This document shows, one piece after another, positions 26,939 through 37,163 of a stretch of 64,000 nucleotides of DNA. Location: contig CAVSRB010000003.1 in NCBI GenBank assembly GCA_963730305.1, forward strand, positions 310,001 to 374,000, given 5' to 3'. Position 1 is the first letter of the stretch. Each line of letters opens with the position of its first letter. Source of the stretch: CAMYMQ01 sp963730305 (GTDB taxonomy: Bacteria > Pseudomonadota > Alphaproteobacteria > Bin65). The notes beneath the pieces were generated by a model that was not told where the DNA came from, did no database searches, and worked only from the letters and a program-made list of their open reading frames with translations. Both the position numbers and the translations under genes were made by a program.

Positions 26939-27511
26939 CTACTTCTTGGTACTGATCGCGATCTTGCGTTCGCTGGGCTTGCCGGCGGCGCTCTTCGGCA
27001 CGACGACCTTGAGCACGCCGTTGTCGAAATCGGCCGAGATCTTCTGCTGGTCGGCCGCCTCGGGCAGATGGAAGGAACGCTCGAACGAGCCGTAGCTGCG
27101 CTCGGTCAGGTGATAGTTCTTCTTCTTCTCCTCGCGCTCGGCCTTCTTCTCGCCCTTGATCGACAGCACGCCCCGGTCGACCGACACCGAGACGTCCTTC
27201 TCGTCGACGCCGGGCAATTCGACCGAGATCTCGAACTGCTTGTCGTCCTCGGACGTCTCGACCTTGGGCATGTGGCCCAGGCCCAATCCGGTGCGCTGCT
27301 CGCGCAGCGCGGTCTCCCCGCCCAGCACGGGCCAGCCGGTCGCGAACGAATGGAACATGCGGTCCATCTGGTCACGCATCAATTCCATCGACGCGAACAG
27401 GTTGGGCAGCCCGAACAGGCCTTCCGCGGGCGTCACCGCGCCGGGCTTCTCGTCGGTGGGCTTGTCGGCGGCTGTCTTTTCCTTCGGCGCCGTCGTCTTG
27501 GTCTCGGTCAT
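26939..27511 (-). CDS. Hsp20/alpha-crystallin small heat-shock protein
   Basis: A 190-residue small heat-shock protein. It has a charged N-terminal arm, the alpha-crystallin domain (about residues 80-175, with SVELPGVDEKDVSVSVD and the ADFDNGVLKVVVPK consensus A-x-x-x-x-G-V-L) and a short tail. It should form oligomers that hold unfolding proteins. ATG 27511 follows GGGAGACAGG; the ORF start at 27550 has no such site. It is convergent with fnrL and downstream of boxA on the same strand. Confidence 0.93.
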   Translation of the reverse strand: MTETKTTAPKEKTAADKPTDEKPGAVTPAEGLFGLPNLFASMELMRDQMDRMFHSFATGWPVLGGETALREQRTGLGLGHMPKVETSEDDKQFEISVELPGVDEKDVSVSVDRGVLSIKGEKKAEREEKKKNYHLTERSYGSFERSFHLPEAADQQKISADFDNGVLKVVVPKSAAGKPSERKIAISTKK

Positions 27512-27609
27512 CGCCTGTCTCCCTAGTCGGATGGGTTGGACGTGTAGCAATGCTCGGTATCTCGCCCATGAGGCGAGGCGGCGCCTTGCGGCATATCAAA
27601 GAGATCGCG

Positions 27610-28845
27610 TCAGTAATATGTCTCGACGTGATAGCGGCCGGTGCGGCGCAGCTCGTCGCGCAGGGCGGGCCAGTCGAGGCCGTGGTCGCGGCAGATCGCG
27701 TCGAAGGCGGCGGCGACCCCGTCCTCCATCCGCTTGTGGCCGCAGATGTAGACGAAGGTGTTGTCGTCGCCGAGCAGCTTGGCGACGGCGTCGCTCTCGG
27801 CGCGCATCCGGTCCTGGACGTACTGCTTGTCCTGGCCGGCCTCGCGCGAGAAGGCGAGCTGGACGTTGATGAAGTCCTTGGGCAGCTTCATCAGCGGGCC
27901 GAAATAGGGCAGCTCGTCCCTGGTCCGCGCGCCGAAGAACAGGGTCATCGCGCCGCCCGCCTCGGCCGCGCCGCGCGCCCACTTGCGCCGGCGGCGCTCG
28001 GTCATCGCGCGCATCGGCGCCGAACCGGTGCCGGTGCAGATCATCAGGATGTTGGCGCCGGCGTGGTTGGGCATCAGGTAGCTGGTGCCGAACGGCCCGG
28101 TGACCTTGACCGTGTCGCCCTTCTCCAGGTCGCACAGGTAGTTGGAGGCGACGCCCGTGACCGGGTTGCCGTCGTTGTCCTCGGTGATCCGCTTCACCGT
28201 GATCGCGACGTTGTTGTAGCCGGCGCGCTCGCCCTCGCGCGGGCTGGCGACCGAATAGAGCCGGACGTGATGGGCCCGGCCCTTGGCGTCGGTGCCCGGC
28301 GGCAGGATGCCGATCGACTGGCCTTCGAGGTAGGGGAAGGCGGCGTTGCCGAAGTCGAGCACGATGTGGTGGATGTCGGTCGACGCGCCCTCGGCGGTCA
28401 GGCGCATGTTGCCGACCACGGTCGCCTCGGCCGGATGGTCCGGGGTGTAGAGATTGATATAGGGGTGCGCGGCCGACCACGGCGGCAGGGTCGCCCCGCC
28501 TGCGCCCTCGGTGGCGACCCCGGTGATCTGCTCGACGTCGTCGGGCACCGGCCCGGCGCTCTCCAGCACGATCTCGGAATCGGGCGGCAGGCTGTCCCAG
28601 CCGAACTGCTCCTCGACCGACCAGGCGCGGGCGACCTTGCGGAAGCTGTCGATCGCGCCGGTCGGGCACGGCGGCAGGCAGTCGCCCTTCATCGTGCACT
28701 TGGCGAAGTCGATCGCGTAGTTGACGTCGTTGTGGGTGATCGCCTTCTCCGGGCAGATCTCCTCGCAGGTGTTGCAGCGGATGCAGACCTCGGGGTCGAT
28801 CAGATGCTGGCGCATCAGCTCGGCGGTCACGGTCGAACCTTCCAT
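27610..28845 (-). CDS. boxA: benzoyl-CoA 2,3-epoxidase reductase subunit BoxA
   Basis: A 411-residue iron-sulfur flavoprotein. The N-terminal 2[4Fe-4S] ferredoxin domain has CIRCNTCEEICPEKAI (about residues 21-36) and a second cluster with CTMKGDCLPPCPTGAI. A linker is followed by a ferredoxin-NADP reductase domain with the FAD-binding RLYSVASPREGER and the NADP-binding MICTGTGSAPMRAM. BoxA passes electrons from NADPH to BoxB, which epoxidises benzoyl-CoA with O2. It follows boxB by 102 bases on the same strand. boxC, boxD and a benzoate-CoA ligase are not in the window. Confidence 0.95.
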   Translation of the reverse strand: MEGSTVTAELMRQHLIDPEVCIRCNTCEEICPEKAITHNDVNYAIDFAKCTMKGDCLPPCPTGAIDSFRKVARAWSVEEQFGWDSLPPDSEIVLESAGPVPDDVEQITGVATEGAGGATLPPWSAAHPYINLYTPDHPAEATVVGNMRLTAEGASTDIHHIVLDFGNAAFPYLEGQSIGILPPGTDAKGRAHHVRLYSVASPREGERAGYNNVAITVKRITEDNDGNPVTGVASNYLCDLEKGDTVKVTGPFGTSYLMPNHAGANILMICTGTGSAPMRAMTERRRRKWARGAAEAGGAMTLFFGARTRDELPYFGPLMKLPKDFINVQLAFSREAGQDKQYVQDRMRAESDAVAKLLGDDNTFVYICGHKRMEDGVAAAFDAICRDHGLDWPALRDELRRTGRYHVETYY

Positions 28846-28947
28846 CTCAGGCCCCCCCTGTCAGTTCAGTCGTTGCTTTGTGCAGGCTCGGGGGCGGCCG
28901 CGGAATTCCCGCGCGCCGCCCCCCGTTCCGTGGGTCACGCCGACCGA

Positions 28948-30390
<1,443 letters not shown>

Positions 30391-30591
30391 GGCGTCCACT
30401 CCCGTTGGCTTGCCCCGCCCCGCTGACGAAGCTGCTGTGGTCGCCACCGTAGATTTATGCCTTATAATGCACTTTGATGTAGATCAATTGTCAAAAATTC
30501 ACCGTTTCATGCATTATATTACATATTTCTCATGCACGAAACCGCCCGGCGCGGCGCCGGACGGGCCGTATCCGGGCGCTGCCGGCGACGG
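30391..30591 (-). promoter_or_regulatory. AT-rich boxBA promoter region with inverted repeats
   Basis: The region is far richer in A+T than its neighbours. Besides the FNR box it contains a 9-bp inverted repeat, TATAATGCA (30463-30471) and TGCATTATA (30510-30518), flanking the box, plus further TGCA-bearing words near 30532. TGCA words are part of operators of BoxR/BzdR-type benzoyl-CoA repressors (established for those families), so a second, substrate-dependent control is possible. Confidence 0.55.
30474..30487 (-). promoter_or_regulatory. FNR box upstream of boxBA
   Basis: TTGATGTAGATCAA is a perfect half-site pair. At -41.5 it predicts a transcription start near 30439 and a leader of about 49 bases before the boxB GTG. 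Confidence 0.85.
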
Positions 30592-30780
30592 TTAGTGGCT
30601 GTCGGCCTCGGCCTGATCGGCCAGGCGCCGCAGGGTGGCGATCGCGACCAGCAGCCCGAAGGCGACGGCGAGCCAGCCGACGAAGGCGAACACGCCGGTG
30701 CCGTGCGCGGCCATGAACAGGCCGAGGATGCCGATGGCGATCGTCAGGAACAGGATGAACCAGGTCGACGTCTGGGTCAT
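30592..30780 (-). CDS. small two-helix membrane protein
   Basis: A 62-residue protein with two hydrophobic helices (WFILFLTIAIGILGLFMAA and FAFVGWLAVAFGLLVAIATL) and a charged tail. ATG 30780 overlaps the stop of the preceding membrane protein gene (ATGA), so they are coupled. Function is unknown; the pair shares a divergent FNR-box promoter with the cbb3 operon. Confidence 0.75.
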   Translation of the reverse strand: MTQTSTWFILFLTIAIGILGLFMAAHGTGVFAFVGWLAVAFGLLVAIATLRRLADQAEADSH

Positions 30781-31631
30781 TGGGTCTTGGTCTCCTTGTC
30801 TTCCGTGGTGCCCGCCCCGGCGGCCGCCTCGGGCACCAGGTCCCGATAGGCGTGCCAGGTCGCGTGCGCGATCAGTGGTAGAGTCACGGTCAGGCCGATA
30901 AAGCCGACGACCACGCCGGCGGTGGTGAACAGCACGATCAGGATCGCCCACACCGTCATCGGCCACAGGTTCACCCGCACCGAGGCGATGCTGGTCGCCA
31001 TCGCCTCGATCACGCCGACGCCGCGGTCGAGGATCATCGGCACCGCGATCGCCGTCAGGGCGAAGACGACGAAGGCGAGGATCGCGCCGATGACGATGCT
31101 GACGATCAGGAACACGGCGTTCTGGCCCGACAGGACGATCGTCTCGATGAAGCCGCGCAGATCCGGCACCGCGCCCCCCAGGCTCGGCGTATCGATGCCG
31201 AAGAACCAGGCGAACAGCAGCGTCGCGATGCGCATCCAGGCGAGGAAGAACAGGCCGAGGACGACGCCCATCAGGCCGAGCTCGCCGGGATGCTCCCGCC
31301 AGGCGGTCAGCGGCGTGCCGATGGTCACCGTGCCGCCCCGCTCGAGCGTACGGCTGACCTGGTAGAGGCCGGCGACCAGCACCGGCGCGATCAGCATGAA
31401 GCCCGCCACCAGCGGCATCGCCAGGTTGTAGAGCTGTCCGAAATGCAGCGCGGCGAGGATGACCAGACCCGCCAGTGCGAACAGGAAGCCCCAGGCCAGA
31501 CTGACCCTGCGGCTGGAGCAGCAGTCGCCCCAGCCCGCGCCAAGCCAGTCCCACGGCCGCTGTGCCTCGATGCGGCGCACGCGGATAGGATTATTTGAGA
31601 AAGCCGAATGGACTGCTATTGTTTCGACCAT
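30777..31631 (-). CDS. DUF2189-type integral membrane protein
   Basis: A 284-residue protein with a short N-terminal cytoplasmic part (VRRIEAQRPWDWLGAGWGDC) and about six transmembrane helices, matching DUF2189-type proteins often found near cbb3 oxidase genes. ATG 31631 has a GGGGAGG site; upstream codons of the longer frame run into the FNR box. That box (31698-31711) predicts a start near 31663 for this gene. A role in membrane respiration at low oxygen is inferred only from context. Confidence 0.8.
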   Translation of the reverse strand: MVETIAVHSAFSNNPIRVRRIEAQRPWDWLGAGWGDCCSSRRVSLAWGFLFALAGLVILAALHFGQLYNLAMPLVAGFMLIAPVLVAGLYQVSRTLERGGTVTIGTPLTAWREHPGELGLMGVVLGLFFLAWMRIATLLFAWFFGIDTPSLGGAVPDLRGFIETIVLSGQNAVFLIVSIVIGAILAFVVFALTAIAVPMILDRGVGVIEAMATSIASVRVNLWPMTVWAILIVLFTTAGVVVGFIGLTVTLPLIAHATWHAYRDLVPEAAAGAGTTEDKETKTQ

Positions 31632-31697
31632 CGTCCTCCCCGAGTCCGGCCCGCGTGATCGCGATGTCTTCATTAATCCGGACTGTATTCCCGGCAA

Positions 31698-31711
31698 TTG
31701 ACGCAAATCAA
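31698..31711. promoter_or_regulatory. FNR box between ccoN and the DUF2189 gene
   Basis: TTGACGCAAATCAA, one half-site mismatch. It lies in the divergent promoter and is well placed for both directions: leader about 79 bases for ccoN and 32 for the membrane protein. Confidence 0.8.
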
Positions 31712-31824
31712 TGCCGCGGGACCCTCGCCGTCGTCAAACGGGGTCTCGGGGCTGGACGATACGTTCCAAGCGACATGTCCATGTCATAGTCTATCCACCT
31801 CACCAACTCGGGGGAGCATCGGGG

Positions 31825-33309
31825 ATGAGTGCCGCCACGGGGACCGTCGATACCGCGCCTAGCCACGCGGAGACGGTCGAATACAACATGGACGTCGTCC
31901 GCCAGTTCACGATCGCCACCATGTTCTGGGGCATCGCGGCGTTTCTGGCCGGCGTCTACATCGCGCTGCAGCTTGCCTTTCCGCAGCTCAACCTGAACCT
32001 GCCCTGGACCACCTTCGGCCGCCTGCGCCCGCTGCACACCTCGGCGGCGATCTTCGCCTTCGGCGGCAACGCGCTGCTGGCGACCTCGCTCTACGTGGTC
32101 CAGCGGACCTGCCGCGCGCGGCTGTGGGGCGGCCCGGCGCTCGCCTCCTTCCTGTTCTGGGGCTACCAGTTCTTCATCGTGCTGGCGGCGACCGGCTACG
32201 TCCTCGGCATCACCCAGAGCAAGGAATACGCGGAACCCGAGTGGTACACCGACCTGTGGCTGACCTTCGTCTGGGTCATCTACCTGGTCGTCTTCGTCGG
32301 CACGATCATGCGCCGCAAGGAACCGCACATCTACGTCGCCAACTGGTTCTACCTGGCGTTCATCGTGACCATCGCGATGCTCCACGTGGTCAACAACCTG
32401 GCGGTCCCGGTCTCCTTCTTCGGCACCAAGAGCTACATCCTGTGGTCCGGCGTGCAGGACGCGCTGACCCAGTGGTGGTACGGCCACAACGCGGTCGGCT
32501 TCTTCCTGACCGCCGGCTTCCTCGGGATCATGTACTACTTCATCCCGAAGCGGGCCGAGCGGCCGGTCTATTCCTACCGGCTGTCGATCGTCCACTTCTG
32601 GTCGCTGATCTTCCTCTACATCTGGGCCGGCCCGCACCACCTGCACTACACCGCCCTGCCCGACTGGGCGCAGTCCCTGGGCATGATGTTCTCGGTGATG
32701 CTGTGGATGCCGTCCTGGGGCGGCATGATCAACGGCCTGATGACCCTGTCGGGCGCGTGGGACAAGCTGCGCACCGACCCGGTGCTGCGCTTCCTGGTGG
32801 TCGCGGTCGGCTTCTACGGCATGAGCACCTTCGAGGGGCCGGTGATGTCGATCAAGCCGGTCAACGCGCTCAGCCACTACACCGACTGGACCATCGGCCA
32901 CGTGCATTCCGGCGCGCTCGGCTGGGTCGCCTTCATCAGCTTCGGCGCGGTCTACTTCCTGGTGCCGAAACTGTGGGGACGGCGCGAGCTGTTCTCGCTC
33001 AAGCTGGTCAGCTACCACTTCTGGATCGCGACCATCGGCATCGTTCTCTACATCACCTCGATGTGGATCTCGGGGATCATGCAGGGGCTGATGTGGCGGG
33101 CCTACAACGAGCTGGGCTTCCTGCAATACAGCTTCGTCGAGACCGTCGAGGCGATGCATCCCTACTACGTCATCCGGGCCGGCGGCGGGATCCTGTTCCT
33201 CACCGGCGCCCTGATCATGGCCTACAACCTGTATCGCACCGTGAAGGGCGACTACGCCGACGCCGCCGAGGCCGCGAAGCTCGCCCCGGCCGGCGTGGCA
33301 GCGGAATAA
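31825..33309 (+). CDS. ccoN: cytochrome c oxidase cbb3 subunit I
   Basis: A 494-residue haem-copper oxidase catalytic subunit with about 12 transmembrane helices. His-bearing helices include RPLHTSAAIFAF, WWYGHNAVGFFLT (CuB/cross-link region), GPHHLHYT and GHVHSGALGW (haem ligands). It reduces O2 with high affinity in the cytoplasmic membrane. ATG 31825 follows GGGGGAG; upstream codons lie in the FNR promoter. It is the first gene of ccoNOQP-ccoGHIS. Confidence 0.97.
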   Translation: MSAATGTVDTAPSHAETVEYNMDVVRQFTIATMFWGIAAFLAGVYIALQLAFPQLNLNLPWTTFGRLRPLHTSAAIFAFGGNALLATSLYVVQRTCRARLWGGPALASFLFWGYQFFIVLAATGYVLGITQSKEYAEPEWYTDLWLTFVWVIYLVVFVGTIMRRKEPHIYVANWFYLAFIVTIAMLHVVNNLAVPVSFFGTKSYILWSGVQDALTQWWYGHNAVGFFLTAGFLGIMYYFIPKRAERPVYSYRLSIVHFWSLIFLYIWAGPHHLHYTALPDWAQSLGMMFSVMLWMPSWGGMINGLMTLSGAWDKLRTDPVLRFLVVAVGFYGMSTFEGPVMSIKPVNALSHYTDWTIGHVHSGALGWVAFISFGAVYFLVPKLWGRRELFSLKLVSYHFWIATIGIVLYITSMWISGIMQGLMWRAYNELGFLQYSFVETVEAMHPYYVIRAGGGILFLTGALIMAYNLYRTVKGDYADAAEAAKLAPAGVAAE

Positions 33310-33324
33310 GGGGGCGCGCAAGCG

Positions 33325-34059
33325 ATGGCAAAGTTCAAGCACGCGATTCTCGAGAAGAACGTCATCCTGCTCCTGGTCGCCACCCTGATCACGGTGGCGA
33401 TCGGCGGGCTGGTCGAGATCGTTCCGCTGTACACGATCAAGTCGACGATCGAGCCGGTGAAGGGGGTCCGCCCCTATTCGCCGCTCGAGCTGGTCGGTCG
33501 GAACATCTACATCCGCGAGGGCTGCTACAACTGCCACAGCCAGATGATCCGGCCGTTCCGCGACGAGGCGGAGCGCTACGGCCACTACAGCCTGGCGGCC
33601 GAGAGCATGTACGACCATCCGTTCCAGTGGGGCTCCAAGCGGACCGGCCCGGACCTGGCGCGCGTCGGCGGCAAGTATTCCAACGCCTGGCACGTCCAGC
33701 ACCTGTCCGACCCGCGCTCGGTCGAGCCCGGCTCGATCATGCCCGGCTATCCCTGGCTGGTGGACCGTGAGCTCACCACCAAGGACATCGCCGCGCACCT
33801 GCGCACCAACCGGATCGTCGGCGTGCCCTATACCGACGAGATGATCGCCAAAGCCGCGGCCGACATGGTGGCCCAGGCCGATCCGGACGGCGACCACGAC
33901 TTCGACGGGCTGCGCAAGCGGTATCCGAAGGTGGTGATCGCCGACTTCGACGGCGACCCCAAGAAGCTGACCGAGATGGACGCGCTGATCGCCTATCTCC
34001 AGATCCTGGGGCGGATGGTGGACTTCAAGAAGTACACCACCAAGGACCTGCAGCAGTAA
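33325..34059 (+). CDS. ccoO: cytochrome c oxidase cbb3 subunit II (monohaem)
   Basis: A 244-residue membrane-anchored cytochrome c. One N-terminal transmembrane helix is followed by the haem site C67-Y-N-C70-H71. The axial Met probably lies in SIMPGYPWL. It carries electrons from CcoP to the CcoN haem b. It follows ccoN after 15 bases. Its haem is attached by the Ccm system encoded at 13-18 kb. Confidence 0.97.
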   Translation: MAKFKHAILEKNVILLLVATLITVAIGGLVEIVPLYTIKSTIEPVKGVRPYSPLELVGRNIYIREGCYNCHSQMIRPFRDEAERYGHYSLAAESMYDHPFQWGSKRTGPDLARVGGKYSNAWHVQHLSDPRSVEPGSIMPGYPWLVDRELTTKDIAAHLRTNRIVGVPYTDEMIAKAAADMVAQADPDGDHDFDGLRKRYPKVVIADFDGDPKKLTEMDALIAYLQILGRMVDFKKYTTKDLQQ

Positions 34060-34071
34060 GGCCGCGAACCA

Positions 34072-34263
34072 ATGCTGGAACTTCACGGACTGTTTCGATC
34101 GGCTTGGGTCGTCTGGCTGATGGTCGTCTTCGTCGGGATCCTCGTCTGGGTGCTGTGGCCGTCGCGGCGGGGCGCCTTCAAGGACGCGGCCCAGATCCCG
34201 CTGGAGGACGACGAGCCCGATCGCCGAAATTCGAACAGGCGCGACGCTAAAGAGGGAAGCTGA
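34072..34263 (+). CDS. ccoQ: cbb3 oxidase subunit CcoQ
   Basis: A 63-residue protein with one transmembrane helix (VVWLMVVFVGILVWVLWP) and a charged cytoplasmic tail (EDDEPDRRNSNRRD), the usual CcoQ form. CcoQ stabilises the complex. It lies between ccoO and ccoP with very short spacers. Confidence 0.93.
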   Translation: MLELHGLFRSAWVVWLMVVFVGILVWVLWPSRRGAFKDAAQIPLEDDEPDRRNSNRRDAKEGS

Positions 34264-34266
34264 GCG

Positions 34267-35142
34267 ATGCCGACCAAAGTCGAGAAAGACGCCCTGACCG
34301 GGACCGAGATCCGGGACCACGAATGGGACGGGATACAGGAGCTGGATACGCCGCTGCCCAAGTGGTGGATCTACGTCTTCTACGCCTGCATCCTGTGGGC
34401 GATCGTCTACTTCATCCTCTACCCGTCGGTCCCCGGCATCACCGGCTACTTCAAGGGCGTGCTGGGCTGGTCGTCGCGGGTCCAGATCGAGCAGACCATG
34501 GCCGAGGTCCGCAAGGAGCAGTCCAAGTATCTCGACCGCATCCGCGCGCTGCCGCTGGCCGACATCCGCAAGAACCCGACCCTGCTCTCCTTCGCGATCG
34601 CCGGCGGCAAGGCGGCCTTCATCCAGAACTGCGCGCCGTGCCACGGGCCGGGCGCCGTCGGGCGCAAGGGCGGCTATCCCTCGCTGGCGGACGACGCCTG
34701 GCTGTGGGGCGGCACGCTGGCCGACATCTACAAGACGATCCAGGTCGGCATCCGCTCGGGTGCGGCGGATGCCCGCATCAACACCATGCCGACCTTCGGC
34801 GGCGTTGACGGCCCGCTCAAGCCTGCCCAAATCAACGACGTCGCTGAATTCGTGCTGTCGCTGACCAAGCGGTCGACCGACGCCAAGGCGGCGGCAAGGG
34901 GCGCCAAGATCTTCGCCGAGCAGTGCTCGACCTGCCACGGCAAGAATGGCGAGGGCCATGCGCAGCCGGGCGCGCCGGCCCTGAACGACCAGATCTGGCT
35001 GTACGGGGATACCAAGCAGGCGATCGTCTCCCAGGTCACCAAGCCCAAGCTGGGCGTCATGCCCACCTGGGGCGGACGGCTCGACAACGAGACGATCAAG
35101 ATGCTCGCCCTCTACGTCCATTCGCTCGGGGGCGGCAAGTAG
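34267..35142 (+). CDS. ccoP: cytochrome c oxidase cbb3 subunit III (dihaem)
   Basis: A 291-residue dihaem cytochrome c. The N-terminal HEWDGIQELDTPLPKWW segment and one transmembrane helix anchor it. The two haem sites are C122-A-P-C125-H and C220-S-T-C223-H. Axial Met candidates lie in NTMPTFGG and GVMPTWGG. It accepts electrons from soluble cytochromes c. It follows ccoQ after three bases. Confidence 0.97.
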   Translation: MPTKVEKDALTGTEIRDHEWDGIQELDTPLPKWWIYVFYACILWAIVYFILYPSVPGITGYFKGVLGWSSRVQIEQTMAEVRKEQSKYLDRIRALPLADIRKNPTLLSFAIAGGKAAFIQNCAPCHGPGAVGRKGGYPSLADDAWLWGGTLADIYKTIQVGIRSGAADARINTMPTFGGVDGPLKPAQINDVAEFVLSLTKRSTDAKAAARGAKIFAEQCSTCHGKNGEGHAQPGAPALNDQIWLYGDTKQAIVSQVTKPKLGVMPTWGGRLDNETIKMLALYVHSLGGGK

Positions 35143-35187
35143 GGCCCGAACAAGCAGGGCCCGACACCGATGGATGGAAGCGGATCG

Positions 35188-36672
35188 ATGCGTGAAGCAG
35201 ACGTCGACCTGAAGCCCGCGCCGGCGGCCAAGCCGGCGCCTGCCGAGGCGGAGCCCGAGCCGCCCAGGTCGAGCCTCTATGCCAGCCGCGTCCGCGTCTA
35301 TCCGAAGAAGGTCGCGGGCCGCTACCGCCAGCTCAAGTGGATCGCGCTCGGCACGCTGCTGGCCATCTACTACGTGCTGCCGTGGATCCGCTGGGACCGG
35401 GGGCCGGGCGCGCCGGACCAGGCGGTGCTCGTCGATCTCGCCCACGAGCGCGCCTACTTCTTCTTCATCGAGATCTGGGCCCAGGAGGTCTACTACCTCA
35501 CCGGCGTCCTGATCCTCGCCGCCGTCGGCCTGTTCCTGGTCACCAGCCTGGCCGGGCGCATCTGGTGCGGCTATGCCTGCCCGCAGACGGTGTGGACCGA
35601 CCTCTTCATGTGGGTCGAGCGGCTGATCGAGGGCGACCGCAACAAGCGGATCATGCTCGACCGCGGGCCGACGACGGCGCGCAAGGTGACCAAGAAAGTG
35701 CTCAAGCACGGCGCCTGGGTGCTGATCGCCTTCCTGACCGGCGGCGCCTGGATCATGTATTTCATCGACGCGCCGACCGTCGTCACCCAGTTCTTCACCG
35801 GCCAGTCGAGCGGCTCGGTCTACTTCTTCGTCGCGCTGTTCACCGGCACCACCTACCTGCTCGCCGGCTGGGCGCGCGAACAGGTCTGCACCTACATGTG
35901 CCCGTGGCCGCGCTTCCAGTCGGCGATGCTCGACGAGGACACGCTGGTCGTCACCTACCAGAAGTGGCGCGGCGAGCCCCGCGGCACCTTGCACAAGGGC
36001 GACGACTGGAGCCAGCGCGGCCACTGCGTCGACTGCCACCAGTGCGTCAACGTCTGCCCGACCGGCATCGACATCCGTGACGGCATCCAGCTCGAATGCA
36101 TCGGCTGCGGCCTGTGCGCCGACGCCTGCGACACGGTGATGGAGAAGCTGGACCTGCCCAAGGGGCTGATCGGCTTCGACACCGAGCGCCGGCAGGAGCA
36201 GCGCGCCAAGGGCGAGCCGCTGACCTACCGCCTGATCCGGCCGCGCACGATCCTCTACGCCATGCTCATGGCCGGCGTCGCCGGCATCATGCTGTTCGCG
36301 CTGTTGACCCGCAGCAGCGAGTCGCTGACCGTGCTGCACGACCGCACCCTGTACGTCCAGCTCCACGACGGCAGCGTCCGCAACGGCTACACCGTGCGCG
36401 TGCTCAACAAGGCGCGCCAGGCACGGCTGTTCACGCTGTCCGTCGCCGGCCTGCCCGGCGCCCGCCTGCGCGTCGTCGGCACCGACAGCGCGCCGGCGCC
36501 GGCGGTGAGCCTCGCCGGCAAGCCCGACGGCGTGTCGAGCTATCAAGTCTACGTCCAGGCGCCGCGCTCGTCGCTGAAGGGCGCCGAGACGCCGATCCGC
36601 TTCGTCCTGGTCGACATGGCCACGAGCAAGCGGACGACCCGCGGCGCCAGCTTCAAGGGACCGGGCAAATGA
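35188..36672 (+). CDS. ccoG: cbb3 accessory ferredoxin-like protein CcoG (RdxA/FixG)
   Basis: A 494-residue membrane protein with about five transmembrane helices. Two cluster-binding sites are visible, CVDCHQCVNVCPTGID and CIGCGLCADACD, plus a WCGYACPQTVW pair. A periplasmic C-terminal immunoglobulin-like domain follows. CcoG reduces Cu2+ for assembly of the CuB centre in its family. ATG 35188 has GGAAGCGG upstream; ATG 35170 is possible. Its stop overlaps the ccoH start. Confidence 0.95.
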   Translation: MREADVDLKPAPAAKPAPAEAEPEPPRSSLYASRVRVYPKKVAGRYRQLKWIALGTLLAIYYVLPWIRWDRGPGAPDQAVLVDLAHERAYFFFIEIWAQEVYYLTGVLILAAVGLFLVTSLAGRIWCGYACPQTVWTDLFMWVERLIEGDRNKRIMLDRGPTTARKVTKKVLKHGAWVLIAFLTGGAWIMYFIDAPTVVTQFFTGQSSGSVYFFVALFTGTTYLLAGWAREQVCTYMCPWPRFQSAMLDEDTLVVTYQKWRGEPRGTLHKGDDWSQRGHCVDCHQCVNVCPTGIDIRDGIQLECIGCGLCADACDTVMEKLDLPKGLIGFDTERRQEQRAKGEPLTYRLIRPRTILYAMLMAGVAGIMLFALLTRSSESLTVLHDRTLYVQLHDGSVRNGYTVRVLNKARQARLFTLSVAGLPGARLRVVGTDSAPAPAVSLAGKPDGVSSYQVYVQAPRSSLKGAETPIRFVLVDMATSKRTTRGASFKGPGK

Positions 36673-37163
36673 GCACCACCGCCCCCACCCAGCGGAGCGG
36701 CCGCTGGATTCCGTGGACCTTCGTCGGCATGTTCGCGATCATCCTGGCGGTCAACGGCACCATGGTCACGCTCGCCCTGGAGACCTGGTCGGGCCTGTCG
36801 ACCAAGGAGCCTTACCGCCGCGGCCTGCTGCACGACCGCCAGCTCGCCGAGATCGAGCGCGAGCAGCGCCTCGGCTGGAAGGTCAGCGTCGGCTTCAAGC
36901 CGACCGCGCCGGGCAACGGCGATATCGAGCTGCGCGCGCTCGACCGCGCCGGCAAACCCATCCTCGGCGCCAAGGTGGTCGCCCGGGTGGTCCGGCCCGT
37001 GGTCGAGGGCTCCGACTTCACCGTCACCCTGCTGCCCGGCCGCGACGCCGGCCTGTACGTGGCCTCGGTCCACTTCCCCCTGCGGGGACTGTGGGAGGTG
37101 CGCTACAGCGTCGTCGGCGACGGCGACAAGGTGACGGCGATCCACCGTTTCCAGGTCAAATGA
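36669..37163 (+). CDS. ccoH: cbb3 assembly protein CcoH (FixH)
   Basis: A 164-residue FixH-type protein. One N-terminal transmembrane helix (FVGMFAIILAVNGTMV) precedes a periplasmic beta-sandwich. The family motif EPYRRGLLHDRQLAE follows the membrane helix. It is needed for assembly or stability of cbb3 oxidase. It overlaps ccoG and ccoI by four bases each, which indicates tight coupling. Confidence 0.92.
   Translation: MSTTAPTQRSGRWIPWTFVGMFAIILAVNGTMVTLALETWSGLSTKEPYRRGLLHDRQLAEIEREQRLGWKVSVGFKPTAPGNGDIELRALDRAGKPILGAKVVARVVRPVVEGSDFTVTLLPGRDAGLYVASVHFPLRGLWEVRYSVVGDGDKVTAIHRFQVK

Noticed and set aside
30391..30447. BoxB starting at GTG 30447
   Set aside because: It has no ribosome-binding site, lies upstream of the transcription start predicted from the FNR box, and gives extra residues not typical of BoxB.
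31708..36546. A 1612-codon open frame on the minus strand
   Set aside because: It is the antisense shadow of ccoNOQPG, with low-complexity His/Arg/Val composition and no domain.
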